From positions 1-19,065 of the forward strand of contig NZ_CAMLHC010000056.1 of the NCBI RefSeq assembly GCF_946479755.1: 19,065 nucleotides of DNA. The letters are read 5' to 3'. The translations under genes and the position numbers were made by a program. Under the pieces are notes generated by a model, which saw nothing but the letters and a program-made list of their open reading frames with translations, was not told the origin of the DNA and did no database searches. Origin of the DNA: an uncultured Chitinophaga sp. GTDB lineage: Bacteria; Bacteroidota; Bacteroidia; Chitinophagales; Chitinophagaceae. Of the stretch, positions 1 to 6,045 are shown piece by piece (within the stretch, counting starts at the first letter, position 1; the number at the start of each line of letters is the position of its first letter).

Positions 1-164
1 GGCAAGTACTGGAGAAGGTTGTGAATAAAGATATCCTGCTCTGTGATGATCCAAATGCTGAAGGCTAGTGCCACGATCAGGGACAGGGTAAGTCCACACA
101 GAAAGCCTATTAGAAGATCAAAGGGGATTTTTTTAAGGGCGTCGCCGGCGGTTTTATAATCCAT
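1..164 (-). CDS. Membrane protein of unknown function, 5' part only
   Basis: An open frame starts with ATG at 164 and reads leftwards to the window edge without a stop, giving 54 residues. It begins MDYKTAGDALKKIPFDLLIG. Residues about 15 to 41 are hydrophobic and rich in Leu, Ile, Ala and Phe, which fits one membrane-spanning helix after a short basic N-terminus. The frame is too short for the usual gene-finding cut-off because it is cut by the edge, but the ATG, the membrane helix and a good -7 box upstream at 367 to 374 support it. It sits behind a long structured leader (about 165 to 360). I do not recognise the family. Its position in a mobile element makes a transfer or accessory membrane role possible, but nothing in the sequence proves it. 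Confidence 0.5.
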   Translation of the reverse strand, partial: MDYKTAGDALKKIPFDLLIGFLCGLTLSLIVALAFSIWIITEQDIFIHNLLQYL

Positions 165-189
165 AAAAGTGAGGTTTGGTGATGTGGAA

Positions 190-235
190 CGCGCCGGGAA
201 TACATAAAAAAGGCGCGGAACTCAACTTGCCGCCC
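190..235 (-). promoter_or_regulatory. Possible attenuator in leader of the membrane-protein gene
   Basis: Read on the minus strand, the segment CCGCGCC (218 to 212) can pair with GGGCGG (235 to 230), giving a short bulged stem followed at once by six T (211 to 206). This looks like a weak terminator. The same segment can pair instead with GGCGCG (195 to 190), a 6-bp perfect stem that would hide the T run in its loop. The two pairings exclude each other, as in transcription attenuators. The stems are short, so this is a suggestion only. Confidence 0.3.
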
Positions 236-325
236 GACCCGCCAAGGTGGACACGGACAAGAAGAGCCCGCGCACTAAGGTGGCGGGCTTCACTCTTACC
301 CCGTGTCCTATGTTTGGCGGGTCGG
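234..325. other. Large nested hairpin (about 30 base pairs)
   Basis: Four helical blocks nest inside one another: 234-245 with 314-325 (12 bp, perfect), 249-256 with 301-308 (8 bp, perfect), 265-271 with 283-289 (7 bp), and 273-275 with 280-282 around a TAAG loop. Internal loops separate the blocks. Such order is unlikely by chance. If the promoter at 367 to 374 is real, the hairpin lies in the 5' leader of the gene starting at 164. It could be a cis-acting RNA, a small RNA, or a DNA structure such as a transfer origin or protein-binding cruciform. I cannot tell which. Confidence 0.75.
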
Positions 326-366
326 ACAGGATAAAAGCGATGCCTTTTTAATTATTTAGGGGATCG

Positions 367-374
367 CAAATATA
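367..374 (-). promoter_or_regulatory. Candidate Bacteroidota promoter, -7 box
   Basis: The minus strand reads TATATTTG here, a full match to the Bacteroidota -7 consensus TAnnTTTG. The expected -33 TTTG is not clear; a T-rich stretch lies in that area. Transcription would start near 360 and run through the large hairpin into the gene starting at 164, giving a leader of roughly 195 bases. Confidence 0.45.
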
Positions 375-398
375 GACTAAGATAGTAAAAATATCATT

Positions 399-425
399 CC
401 ATGTGTAATAACACATGGATTTTTT
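399..425 (+). promoter_or_regulatory. Palindrome overlapping the XRE start codon, terminator-like
   Basis: CCATGTGT, four bases AATA, then ACACATGG form a perfect 8-bp inverted repeat (399-406 and 411-418), followed by a run of seven T (419 or 420 onwards). The ATG at 415 used for the XRE regulator sits in the right arm. The structure could be an operator for the regulator itself, a hairpin controlling its translation, or an intrinsic terminator on the plus strand. In the last case the true start of the regulator would be further downstream. Confidence 0.5.
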
Positions 426-690
426 TACGCGGATTGAACAGATTGGGGCAAAGTCGATCAAGATGATTAAAGATTCTAAGGAAGTGCTGGCCACATTGGG
501 GCAAACATTAAAAAAGTACAGAGAGCAAGCGAAGCTCAGTCAAGATAAACTCGCTGCCAAATGTGATACAGAACAGGCAGATATTAGCCGGATTGAGTCA
601 GGATTGCTGAATCCTGGTGTTCTGGTTATAGTTGATCTTGCTCGAGGGTTGGGAATTGAGCCGTCAAAACTATTGGAAGGACTTAAATAG
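415..690 (+). CDS. Small XRE-family HTH regulator
   Basis: The 91-residue protein carries a cro/C1-type helix-turn-helix at about residues 28 to 88: LGQTLKKYREQAKLSQDKLA, then the recognition segment TEQADISRIESG, then a hydrophobic helix and the typical GIEPSKLLEGL ending. Such proteins bind operator DNA as dimers and regulate mobile elements or toxin-antitoxin pairs. It has no obvious toxin partner beside it: the next gene is convergent. The start is uncertain. ATG 415 lies inside a palindrome with a T run; an in-frame ATG at 463 (residue 17, before IKDSKEV) would still leave the whole domain intact. It is likely autoregulated if the palindrome is its operator. It is the only plus-strand gene in the left 5 kb. 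Confidence 0.8.
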   Translation: MDFFTRIEQIGAKSIKMIKDSKEVLATLGQTLKKYREQAKLSQDKLAAKCDTEQADISRIESGLLNPGVLVIVDLARGLGIEPSKLLEGLK

Positions 691-697
691 TACAATC

Positions 698-1300
698 TCA
701 TAAATTAGGTATGATATAGACAGTAAACCCCTCATAAAAAATCATTTTTAAAGCATAATTATCGTTTCCATTAATCAATCCAAAGAGAAACTGGTATTTA
801 AACACCAATGGGTTGGCCCCCTTATAGCTACTTGTCCATGGAATCTTGTTAACTCCTGCTAACCTTACATCGACATCCTTTTGCCCGTCTTCAAACAAAA
901 GATTCTCATAAAATGGTTTCGGATTTCCTGGCCAATGCGATTTAAACTCATGATAGTAAAGCCCATGGGCAATCTTCTTCATAACCTTATCAATCCTGTC
1001 TCGATCATGGACAAATGCTTTATTATCCTTTTGGGCAAATGTTTCAAAAAAAAGCAAAGGACTATGTAAAAAAGTTTTTTTTACGGCTCGATGCCAGTGC
1101 TCATTGGCCACTTCATTATTATCGATGCATGTCACTACAACACCGCGTACATATTCATCATCCATTGATGTCGCGTTGTTGTGCTTTTCACAGGAATGAA
1201 CAGTTATAAGATTGTTCCTATATCCTGTCGGAAAAAAAGTTTTTGCAGGAACATGTTCTCGATTTTCAGCAGTTTCTTCACACATATAGCATTTTTTCAT
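698..1300 (-). CDS. HNH-type (treble-clef) protein, putative nuclease
   Basis: The 200-residue protein begins with a treble-clef pattern: C4-x2-C7, then R14-E15-H16-V17-P18, then C37-x2-H40-N41, followed by SMDDEYVR. This matches the N-terminus of a widespread family usually called HNH endonuclease, whose members read CxxC, xREHxP and CxxCN with KDDEY. Here the second pair is CEKHN, so a His replaces the usual fourth Cys; both can bind zinc. The rest (residues 60 to 200) has no motif I recognise. Family knowledge suggests DNA cleavage or nicking, but no member-specific role can be inferred. It converges with the XRE gene with only 7 bases between stops. The gene is visibly AT-rich compared with the chromosomal genes, which fits cargo acquired separately. 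Confidence 0.7.
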   Translation of the reverse strand: MKKCYMCEETAENREHVPAKTFFPTGYRNNLITVHSCEKHNNATSMDDEYVRGVVVTCIDNNEVANEHWHRAVKKTFLHSPLLFFETFAQKDNKAFVHDRDRIDKVMKKIAHGLYYHEFKSHWPGNPKPFYENLLFEDGQKDVDVRLAGVNKIPWTSSYKGANPLVFKYQFLFGLINGNDNYALKMIFYEGFTVYIIPNL

Positions 1301-1393
1301 AGCACATTTTCATTTAAATAAACCACTCCTTAAAATACAGCAATGTATCGTTTTAGCCCGTAATTAGTGGGCTACTAAAGATAGTCAAAATAA

Positions 1394-1978
1394 TCATCCT
1401 CGTCCCGCCATTAAACTAATCAACGCCTTTTCACTATTTACCTCTATTCCTCGTAACTCCTTGAGAAGTTTAACGTATCGTTTTGTGAATACGCCTTTAT
1501 AGTATTTTTTGAAATAGCGGCTATTAAGTTGACTATACACCTGATCCGCTCGCAAAGCCGGCCCATATGTCCTTTCCAAGTACCGGTAATACTTTGACTG
1601 AATCTGTTTCTCATAGTACCCCTCCCCTCTATACTGAAAATATCCATTTTTAAAATACAGTTTCCGGCAGCGTTCACCTGTCAGTGGGCAAACGAAGTAC
1701 CAGACCTTACCCGCGCCTAAATTGCTGATGAGGGCCGTTAGTTTGACTTGATAACCAATGGACTGTCCCTCCCATCTGTAAGATAGCTGTAAGTAAGATC
1801 CGGTTGCAACCATGTTGACACAGAAGCTAATCTGACTGTGTACAGTTCCGCAACGGCTCCAACTCAGGGTGCCGCTGCGCCAACTGTCGGGCTGTAAGTA
1901 GTTCCATTTACGGAGGTCTGATATGGATATCGATTTCCTGTCTTCAAAAGTTGTTGGGTATGTTCCAAATCTTGCCAT
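1394..1978 (-). CDS. Conserved mobile-element protein with decayed zinc ribbon
   Basis: The 194-residue protein is of unknown function. Residues 36 to 132 follow the plan of a domain common in Proteobacteria and Bacteroidota: GTLSWS near the start, a beta-rich stretch ending LQLSYR, a YQVKL strand, then W93-Y-F-V-C97-P-L-T-G-E-R-C104-R-K-LYF, then GYFQYR and YYEKQIQSKYYR. In the proteobacterial form the last part is a four-Cys zinc ribbon (CxxCGRR and CRHC). Here the first pair is stretched to C97-x6-C104 and the second pair is missing (YRGEG), so zinc binding is probably lost. The C-terminus (133 to 194) is basic and Tyr-rich, suggesting nucleic-acid contact. It lies 116 bases downstream of the DUF6371-like gene on the same strand. 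Function is unknown; I recall relatives beside integrases, which fits this setting. Confidence 0.7.
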   Translation of the reverse strand: MARFGTYPTTFEDRKSISISDLRKWNYLQPDSWRSGTLSWSRCGTVHSQISFCVNMVATGSYLQLSYRWEGQSIGYQVKLTALISNLGAGKVWYFVCPLTGERCRKLYFKNGYFQYRGEGYYEKQIQSKYYRYLERTYGPALRADQVYSQLNSRYFKKYYKGVFTKRYVKLLKELRGIEVNSEKALISLMAGRG

Positions 1979-2010
1979 AATTCATTTTTTTAAATTAAAC
2001 CTAAATCACT

Positions 2011-2045
2011 AGGGAATGTGAAGATGTAATCTTCCTCACTGCCCT
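2011..2045. other. Imperfect hairpin between two element genes
   Basis: GAAGAT, GTA, ATCTTC (2020-2034) forms a tight stem. AGGG at 2011-2014 and CCCT at 2042-2045 could extend it across internal loops, and ATTTTTA follows on the plus strand. It lies downstream of the DUF6371-like gene and upstream of the 194-residue gene, both on the minus strand, where no T run follows it. A terminator role is therefore doubtful. Confidence 0.3.
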
Positions 2046-2094
2046 ATTTTTACCCTATTTCAGTAACAAATAGCGTCACATCATGACTCCTCTT

Positions 2095-3375
2095 TCAGCA
2101 GTTTTCCAGCAGACAAAGAAGACAAGCGACCCCGTTTAACTTCCCCGGCCTGAACACCTTCCCCATACGCGCGTAAATGACCTGGGAAAAATCTTCCTCC
2201 TGATCAGCTAGTTCGCCAGCAGCAGTATATAACACTTCGCAGGACTTAGCATTTCTTAGCCTGTAGGTCACAATTTTATAGCTGTCGATTTCCGTAATAA
2301 CCGCTAGGGTATCTATTTCGTGTTCCTGCCCGTCAATGGTGAGGGTGTACCTGGGTTTCTGTTGCTTCGACGGCTGAAATTGCCGGTAATCGAACCGGGT
2401 AAGATAATCCCGCAAGTCCAACCCTTGAACGCGCTCTACTGCTGTGGCGCTGCGCTCCAACAGGTTTGATACCACAACGGTAGCAATATCGGCCAGCTCT
2501 TTTGCTTTTTTGTTCCACAGGGTAAACGCCCGGCCACCTGCCGAAAGATCAGGGAACAGAAACACCTGCCTACCTGATAAAACCTGAGTTCGCGCAGCAG
2601 TCAAATAAGACAGGCTGCCGGTAGCCAGCCAAATAAAAGCCGGTAGATATGCACTTGCAACAACGGCAGTTGCCGGCGCTTCCACAATAGCAACGGGTTT
2701 GCTGGTATCCGCTGGTAAAAGATGTTCCCCAAACAAGCAGCTGGCGTAATTACCGCCTTGTTCCAAATAAGCGATCAACCAGTCAGGTAAACTCTCTTGT
2801 TTGGATTCATGTCTGTACTTCAAAATGCTGTGTATCCATGTTGTCCGGGAGCTGCCATCTGTAGATTTAGCCGTATGACCGGCATGATCAAACTGTTTCA
2901 CCTGTCCGGCCCTTATATTATCAGATGCATCAACCCACCAAAAGACAGTAGCCCCCGGCCAGCGGCTCCCGGAAGTGCCTATCTTATAACGCTGGATCAG
3001 TTCACGGGTCATATCAGCACCGAAAAGCGAACGCAGGTAGGTTACAAATCGATTGGTTTCATAGCCTTGCAGGCTTTGGGCCAGCGTATCACAGGGAATA
3101 TAAACGGGTAGCTTCCTCATCTCTTGCGTTTTGTAACGCCGGCTTTGGTATCCGGACACCCTCCGGCTGTTTGTCTCCTGCTTTATCTGTTCTAATGTGG
3201 AATAGTCCGGCTTATGGAAGTACCCGCAATTTACCTCCCGGTCACACCGCCCGTACTCCGCCGGCAGATACTCCCCGGTTCCGGTATCAATGAACTTCAC
3301 AAACCTCCTCTTTCCACAACCAGGGCAGATATGTTTTTTATTGCCCCCTTCCAATGTATACCGGTAAGCACTCAT
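2095..3375 (-). CDS. DUF6371-like zinc-finger/Toprim protein, primase-related
   Basis: The 426-residue protein starts with a zinc finger (C17-x2-C20, C44-x5-C50; CPGCGKRRFVKF and CDREVNCGYFHKP), as found at the N-terminus of DnaG-like primases and DUF6371 proteins. A central part reads GATVFWWVD and RAGQVKQFD. The Toprim-like core follows: V231-E232-A-P-A-T-A with the conserved Glu, FIWLATGSLSYL, and FLFPD276LSAGG with the conserved Asp. This order is typical of DUF6371 proteins in Bacteroidota mobile elements, thought to help replicate the excised circle. The C-terminal about 90 residues look like an extra small domain I cannot name. It lies downstream of the SF3 helicase gene on the same strand, with only the inverted iteron array between them, so the two probably act together on DNA. 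Confidence 0.8.
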   Translation of the reverse strand: MSAYRYTLEGGNKKHICPGCGKRRFVKFIDTGTGEYLPAEYGRCDREVNCGYFHKPDYSTLEQIKQETNSRRVSGYQSRRYKTQEMRKLPVYIPCDTLAQSLQGYETNRFVTYLRSLFGADMTRELIQRYKIGTSGSRWPGATVFWWVDASDNIRAGQVKQFDHAGHTAKSTDGSSRTTWIHSILKYRHESKQESLPDWLIAYLEQGGNYASCLFGEHLLPADTSKPVAIVEAPATAVVASAYLPAFIWLATGSLSYLTAARTQVLSGRQVFLFPDLSAGGRAFTLWNKKAKELADIATVVVSNLLERSATAVERVQGLDLRDYLTRFDYRQFQPSKQQKPRYTLTIDGQEHEIDTLAVITEIDSYKIVTYRLRNAKSCEVLYTAAGELADQEEDFSQVIYARMGKVFRPGKLNGVACLLCLLENC

Positions 3376-3395
3376 AAAAAAAGTTGTTTTTCGTT

Positions 3396-3458
3396 CTACA
3401 TATCCTACATATGCTACATGACAGAACCTGGATTATGTAGTATATGTAGGATATGTAG
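3396..3458. repeat. Inverted array of six 9-bp iterons, candidate origin or operator
   Basis: Two 24-base arms (3396-3419 and 3435-3458) are reverse complements with one mismatch, separated by 15 bases. Each arm consists of three 9-base units: CTACATATC, CTACATATG, CTACATGAC on the left; ATGTAGTAT, ATGTAGGAT, ATGTAGCAC on the right. The array fills the 97-base gap between the helicase gene (stop at 3473) and the zinc-finger/Toprim gene (start at 3375). Phased iterons beside replication genes suggest a replication origin used by the excised circle. An operator for the downstream gene or a transcript hairpin are alternatives. Confidence 0.75.
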
Positions 3459-3472
3459 CACAGAACAAAAGA

Positions 3473-5068
3473 TTATTTTTCAAGGTAGACCACCATTCCC
3501 GCCGTTTTACGCTCCATTTCATACCCGTGGCTTCGTAACCTTTCGCCGACGGTTTTTAAAGAGCAAAGGCGATAGCCGTTGTCTGCGCAGAATATTTTAT
3601 ACAGGCCGTAAAGCTGTTGTAAGGGAAGGAAACCGATTCGAGATGGGTTATACCCTTCATCATCCAGAAACATTAACACGCTATCAGACTGCCGTTGGTA
3701 CTGTTGCAACTGCTGCATGGCAGCGTCGCAGTTAGAGAAGTTTTTTTGCTCCAACAGCCGGTATAATCCCGCCAGCACCCAATTAAAGACCCCTGAAAGC
3801 TCCTGCTGGATGATCTTTTTTGACAGCTCTTTGTCCTGGGCCTCCGGCGGAATAGTTACATCAAAGGGAATAATCAGGAAACGGCGAAAATAGGCGTTCG
3901 TGTGTTCTACATCTTTCGGCAGCTCATTACAATTAAATATGAGCTTAGCGTAATGGGTGAGATTAAAAGCCTGTCCGTAAGGTTGCCGGGCTTCCACCGG
4001 CTCCCCGCTGGCCAGTTGTTTAAAGATGGACGCTTCCAGATTCCCGTTGATCTCGCTGGCATAGTTCACCAACTTGTTTGCCAACTTGGCCCGGTAGTAT
4101 CCGGTCGTATCAGTCAGGCTTTGCAGACTGTAGCTGCATACATTTTCAGCACCCAGCAGGGCGTTTATGATCTCAAAGAAAACAGACTTACCATTAGCAC
4201 CAGAACCATACAGCAAAAGCGATTTTTCTAGTTTGAGCGCATCCGGATGAATAAACACATAACCGATATACTCAGCTAACACTCTTTGCCGCTGTATATC
4301 TGGCAATACAGTATTTAAGTAACTCACAAAAAGCGGCGCCGCTGCCGTTGGGTCAAATGAAAATGGTAGTTGGTAAGTAATAAAGTCCTCACGCCTGAAC
4401 TCCCGCAGCCGGGTGCTTTCAGGCGATATTTCAAAGGTGCCATTCTTTAAATTGATGAGAACAACTTGATGAGGCCGGGAAGGGGTAGGCAGATAAGCAA
4501 GGGCAAAGAACTGTTTTACCAGATGCTCCCGGAATTGATAAAACCGGCCCTTGAATCTATCCACACTCATTTTTTCAGCACATTGCCCTAAAAAACTTTT
4601 CGGTCCTTCTTCGTCCAGGTGCGACCAGTAAGCGCCATTGTACAGATAAATAAAATCCTGATACCGGCATATTCCCCAGCAGTTAGCGATAGCAAGCCTC
4701 AATATTTCCTCAATACAGATGATCAGGTAGTGTGCCTGTTTCAGTTTGCATTTGTTTATTTCACCTTGCAACATCCTTATCCGTTCCTTGATGGGAACAT
4801 CGTCAGGAGCCTTCAGATTATTAGTTCTGAGCTGTTCTTCTGCTTCATTTAACTCAATACGAAGATGACCTACATGAGGAAACGCCAATGCCAGAAAATC
4901 CACCGACTGCACCTTTGTCAACAGATGATCAAGGATTTGCGAATGGGGTAACGGTTCACCCATCTTTAACAAACCGTCGCAGTGACCGAGTATATCGGCC
5001 GGGGTCAGGCTGGCGGTATTAGGCTGTAGGTCATCCCGGCTAATAAGTGGAGGTGTATGACGTTCCAT
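3473..5068 (-). CDS. SF3 helicase / P4-type primase C-terminal protein
   Basis: The 531-residue protein carries a superfamily 3 helicase core in its second half: Walker A G288-S-G-A-N-G-K-S295, a Walker B-like segment NKLVNYASEIN (331-341), motif C KLIFNCNELP (375-384) and an arginine finger region AYFRRFLIIPF (392-402). Just before it lies a D5_N-like stretch, with LPFSFDP and LAEYIGYVFIHPDALKLEKSLLLYG. This is the phage/plasmid primase P4-family layout (DUF5906/D5 type). These hexameric ATPases unwind DNA at an origin. The N-terminal 130 residues do not show a recognisable primase active site, so priming may come from the neighbouring zinc-finger/Toprim protein. Its start codon lies 2 bases after the stop of the HTH gene upstream, so the two are surely co-transcribed. 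Confidence 0.85.
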   Translation of the reverse strand: MERHTPPLISRDDLQPNTASLTPADILGHCDGLLKMGEPLPHSQILDHLLTKVQSVDFLALAFPHVGHLRIELNEAEEQLRTNNLKAPDDVPIKERIRMLQGEINKCKLKQAHYLIICIEEILRLAIANCWGICRYQDFIYLYNGAYWSHLDEEGPKSFLGQCAEKMSVDRFKGRFYQFREHLVKQFFALAYLPTPSRPHQVVLINLKNGTFEISPESTRLREFRREDFITYQLPFSFDPTAAAPLFVSYLNTVLPDIQRQRVLAEYIGYVFIHPDALKLEKSLLLYGSGANGKSVFFEIINALLGAENVCSYSLQSLTDTTGYYRAKLANKLVNYASEINGNLEASIFKQLASGEPVEARQPYGQAFNLTHYAKLIFNCNELPKDVEHTNAYFRRFLIIPFDVTIPPEAQDKELSKKIIQQELSGVFNWVLAGLYRLLEQKNFSNCDAAMQQLQQYQRQSDSVLMFLDDEGYNPSRIGFLPLQQLYGLYKIFCADNGYRLCSLKTVGERLRSHGYEMERKTAGMVVYLEK

Positions 5069-5070
5069 AT

Positions 5071-5409
5071 CTACCCCCTTTTTCTTTTACCGGACAGGTA
5101 ATTATCTGCCTCCGCTTCTATGTCTTGGGCGGTCTTTTTCCTACCGCTCTTTATCCAGGTGGTCAGTTCCTGCCGGGAAAAATACAGTCGCTTACCCCGC
5201 TTCATACAGGGGATTTTTGATTGGCCTACCAGCCCGTAAATGGTCGGTTTTGCTAGATTGATAAAGGAGGATGCCTCATTGATGGTCAATAAGTCTTTAG
5301 TTTCATCCGTTGGTACCATCGCTGGCTTTGATTGATCTGTTAAGGCGTTGCGTACAGCGTTTTGGACAATGCGTTGTAACTGGTCGCTATCAAGTTGTAA
5401 AATGATCAT
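5071..5409 (-). CDS. Excisionase-family HTH protein (HTH_17-like)
   Basis: The 112-residue protein has a MerR/excisionase-type winged helix at residues 40 to 88: LLTINEASSFINLAKPTIYGLVGQ, then the wing KIPCMKRGKRLYFSRQELTTWI. The N-terminus (1 to 25) is a short amphipathic helix (DQLQRIVQNAVRNAL) that may dimerise. The basic tail ends SGKRKRG. Proteins of this kind bind DNA near att sites or origins and are regularly found directly before the primase/helicase gene in Bacteroidota elements. Here it precedes the helicase by 2 bases. It may recruit the helicase to the origin or control excision; the sequence does not decide. Confidence 0.8.
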   Translation of the reverse strand: MIILQLDSDQLQRIVQNAVRNALTDQSKPAMVPTDETKDLLTINEASSFINLAKPTIYGLVGQSKIPCMKRGKRLYFSRQELTTWIKSGRKKTAQDIEAEADNYLSGKRKRG

Positions 5410-5521
5410 CGTATTTTGCTTTTTATTATCACAAAACTGCGAGGATTTATAGTAAAGATTTATATACCTGATATTAGGTCAATACTAAAAATTACCTATA
5501 TTGATATATAAAATAAAAACA
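5410..5521. promoter_or_regulatory. Divergent promoter region between HTH gene and unknown gene
   Basis: These 112 AT-rich bases separate genes transcribed away from each other, so both promoters must lie here. An imperfect palindrome ACCTGATATTAGGT sits at about 5466-5479. No full TAnnTTTG box is seen on either strand; TATATTGA at 5497-5504 is the closest on the plus strand. Confidence 0.35.
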
Positions 5522-6010
5522 ATGAATACCACACTATGGGGAATAGTGGGCACCTTAGCAGGCACCACTCTGGGATTCAGTTTACCTCTTTTGAGGGAAA
5601 TACTAAGTGCGCGAAAGAAAATTTACGTTGAAATGCCAGACAAAATAGGTATCTGTACCATGGAAGACCCTTCTGACTTCAGCCACATGACGGCACTTTT
5701 TAATATTTACATATACAATGGTTCCAACGTTCCAAAAACCTTTCTAATTGATGGTATCAAAGAGAAAATTCAAGGGAGAACAATAGACATTGAAACAGTC
5801 AATCAAGAGAAAGTCAACTTTAAATCATCTTATGTTATCAAGCCTTTTAGCGCAATAAATTTAGCGCTCCATATAAGGGTACTGGGTACTATTGAATCAG
5901 ATGATATGCCTAATATGAAGGATAACAGTATCATCGTTACCTACCGGTCGGGAACCAAAAAATATTCTTCGGAATTAAGAACTTACACGTTTTTAATCCG
6001 TATGGGATAA
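5522..6010 (+). CDS. Membrane-anchored protein of unknown function, likely cargo
   Basis: The protein has 162 residues from ATG 5522. An in-frame TTG at 5501 would add seven residues, but ATG is the more likely start and puts the hydrophobic segment at the very N-terminus. That segment (about residues 4 to 23, LWGIVGTLAGTTLGFSLPLL) is one membrane anchor, followed by a basic stretch LSARKK. The rest alternates beta-strand-like segments (ALFNIYIYNG, INLALHIRV, SIIVTYRSG, YTFLIR) and resembles a single beta-sandwich domain. I do not recognise the family. It is on the strand opposite to its neighbours, converging on the RteC-like gene with 35 bases between. It is clearly AT-rich: bases 5581-5640 hold 22 G/C, against 36 in 15661-15720 of the chromosomal protease gene. 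This fits separately acquired cargo. Confidence 0.6.
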   Translation: MNTTLWGIVGTLAGTTLGFSLPLLREILSARKKIYVEMPDKIGICTMEDPSDFSHMTALFNIYIYNGSNVPKTFLIDGIKEKIQGRTIDIETVNQEKVNFKSSYVIKPFSAINLALHIRVLGTIESDDMPNMKDNSIIVTYRSGTKKYSSELRTYTFLIRMG

Positions 6011-6045
6011 AACAAATTATTGTAAATCTAACTCTCCTGGATAAT

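Noticed and set aside
234..325. Integron attC site
   Set aside because: The nested hairpin lacks the GTTRRRY and RYYYAAC boxes at its ends and no integron integrase is present.
1354..1374. Hairpin TAGCCC/GGGCTA as terminator of the 194-residue gene
   Set aside because: The stem is only 6 bp and neither strand has a T run after it.
3396..3458. Intrinsic terminator of the helicase gene
   Set aside because: The stem is AT-rich and no T run follows it directly on the minus strand. The 9-base internal periodicity in each arm is better explained by iterons, though a weak effect on transcription is possible.
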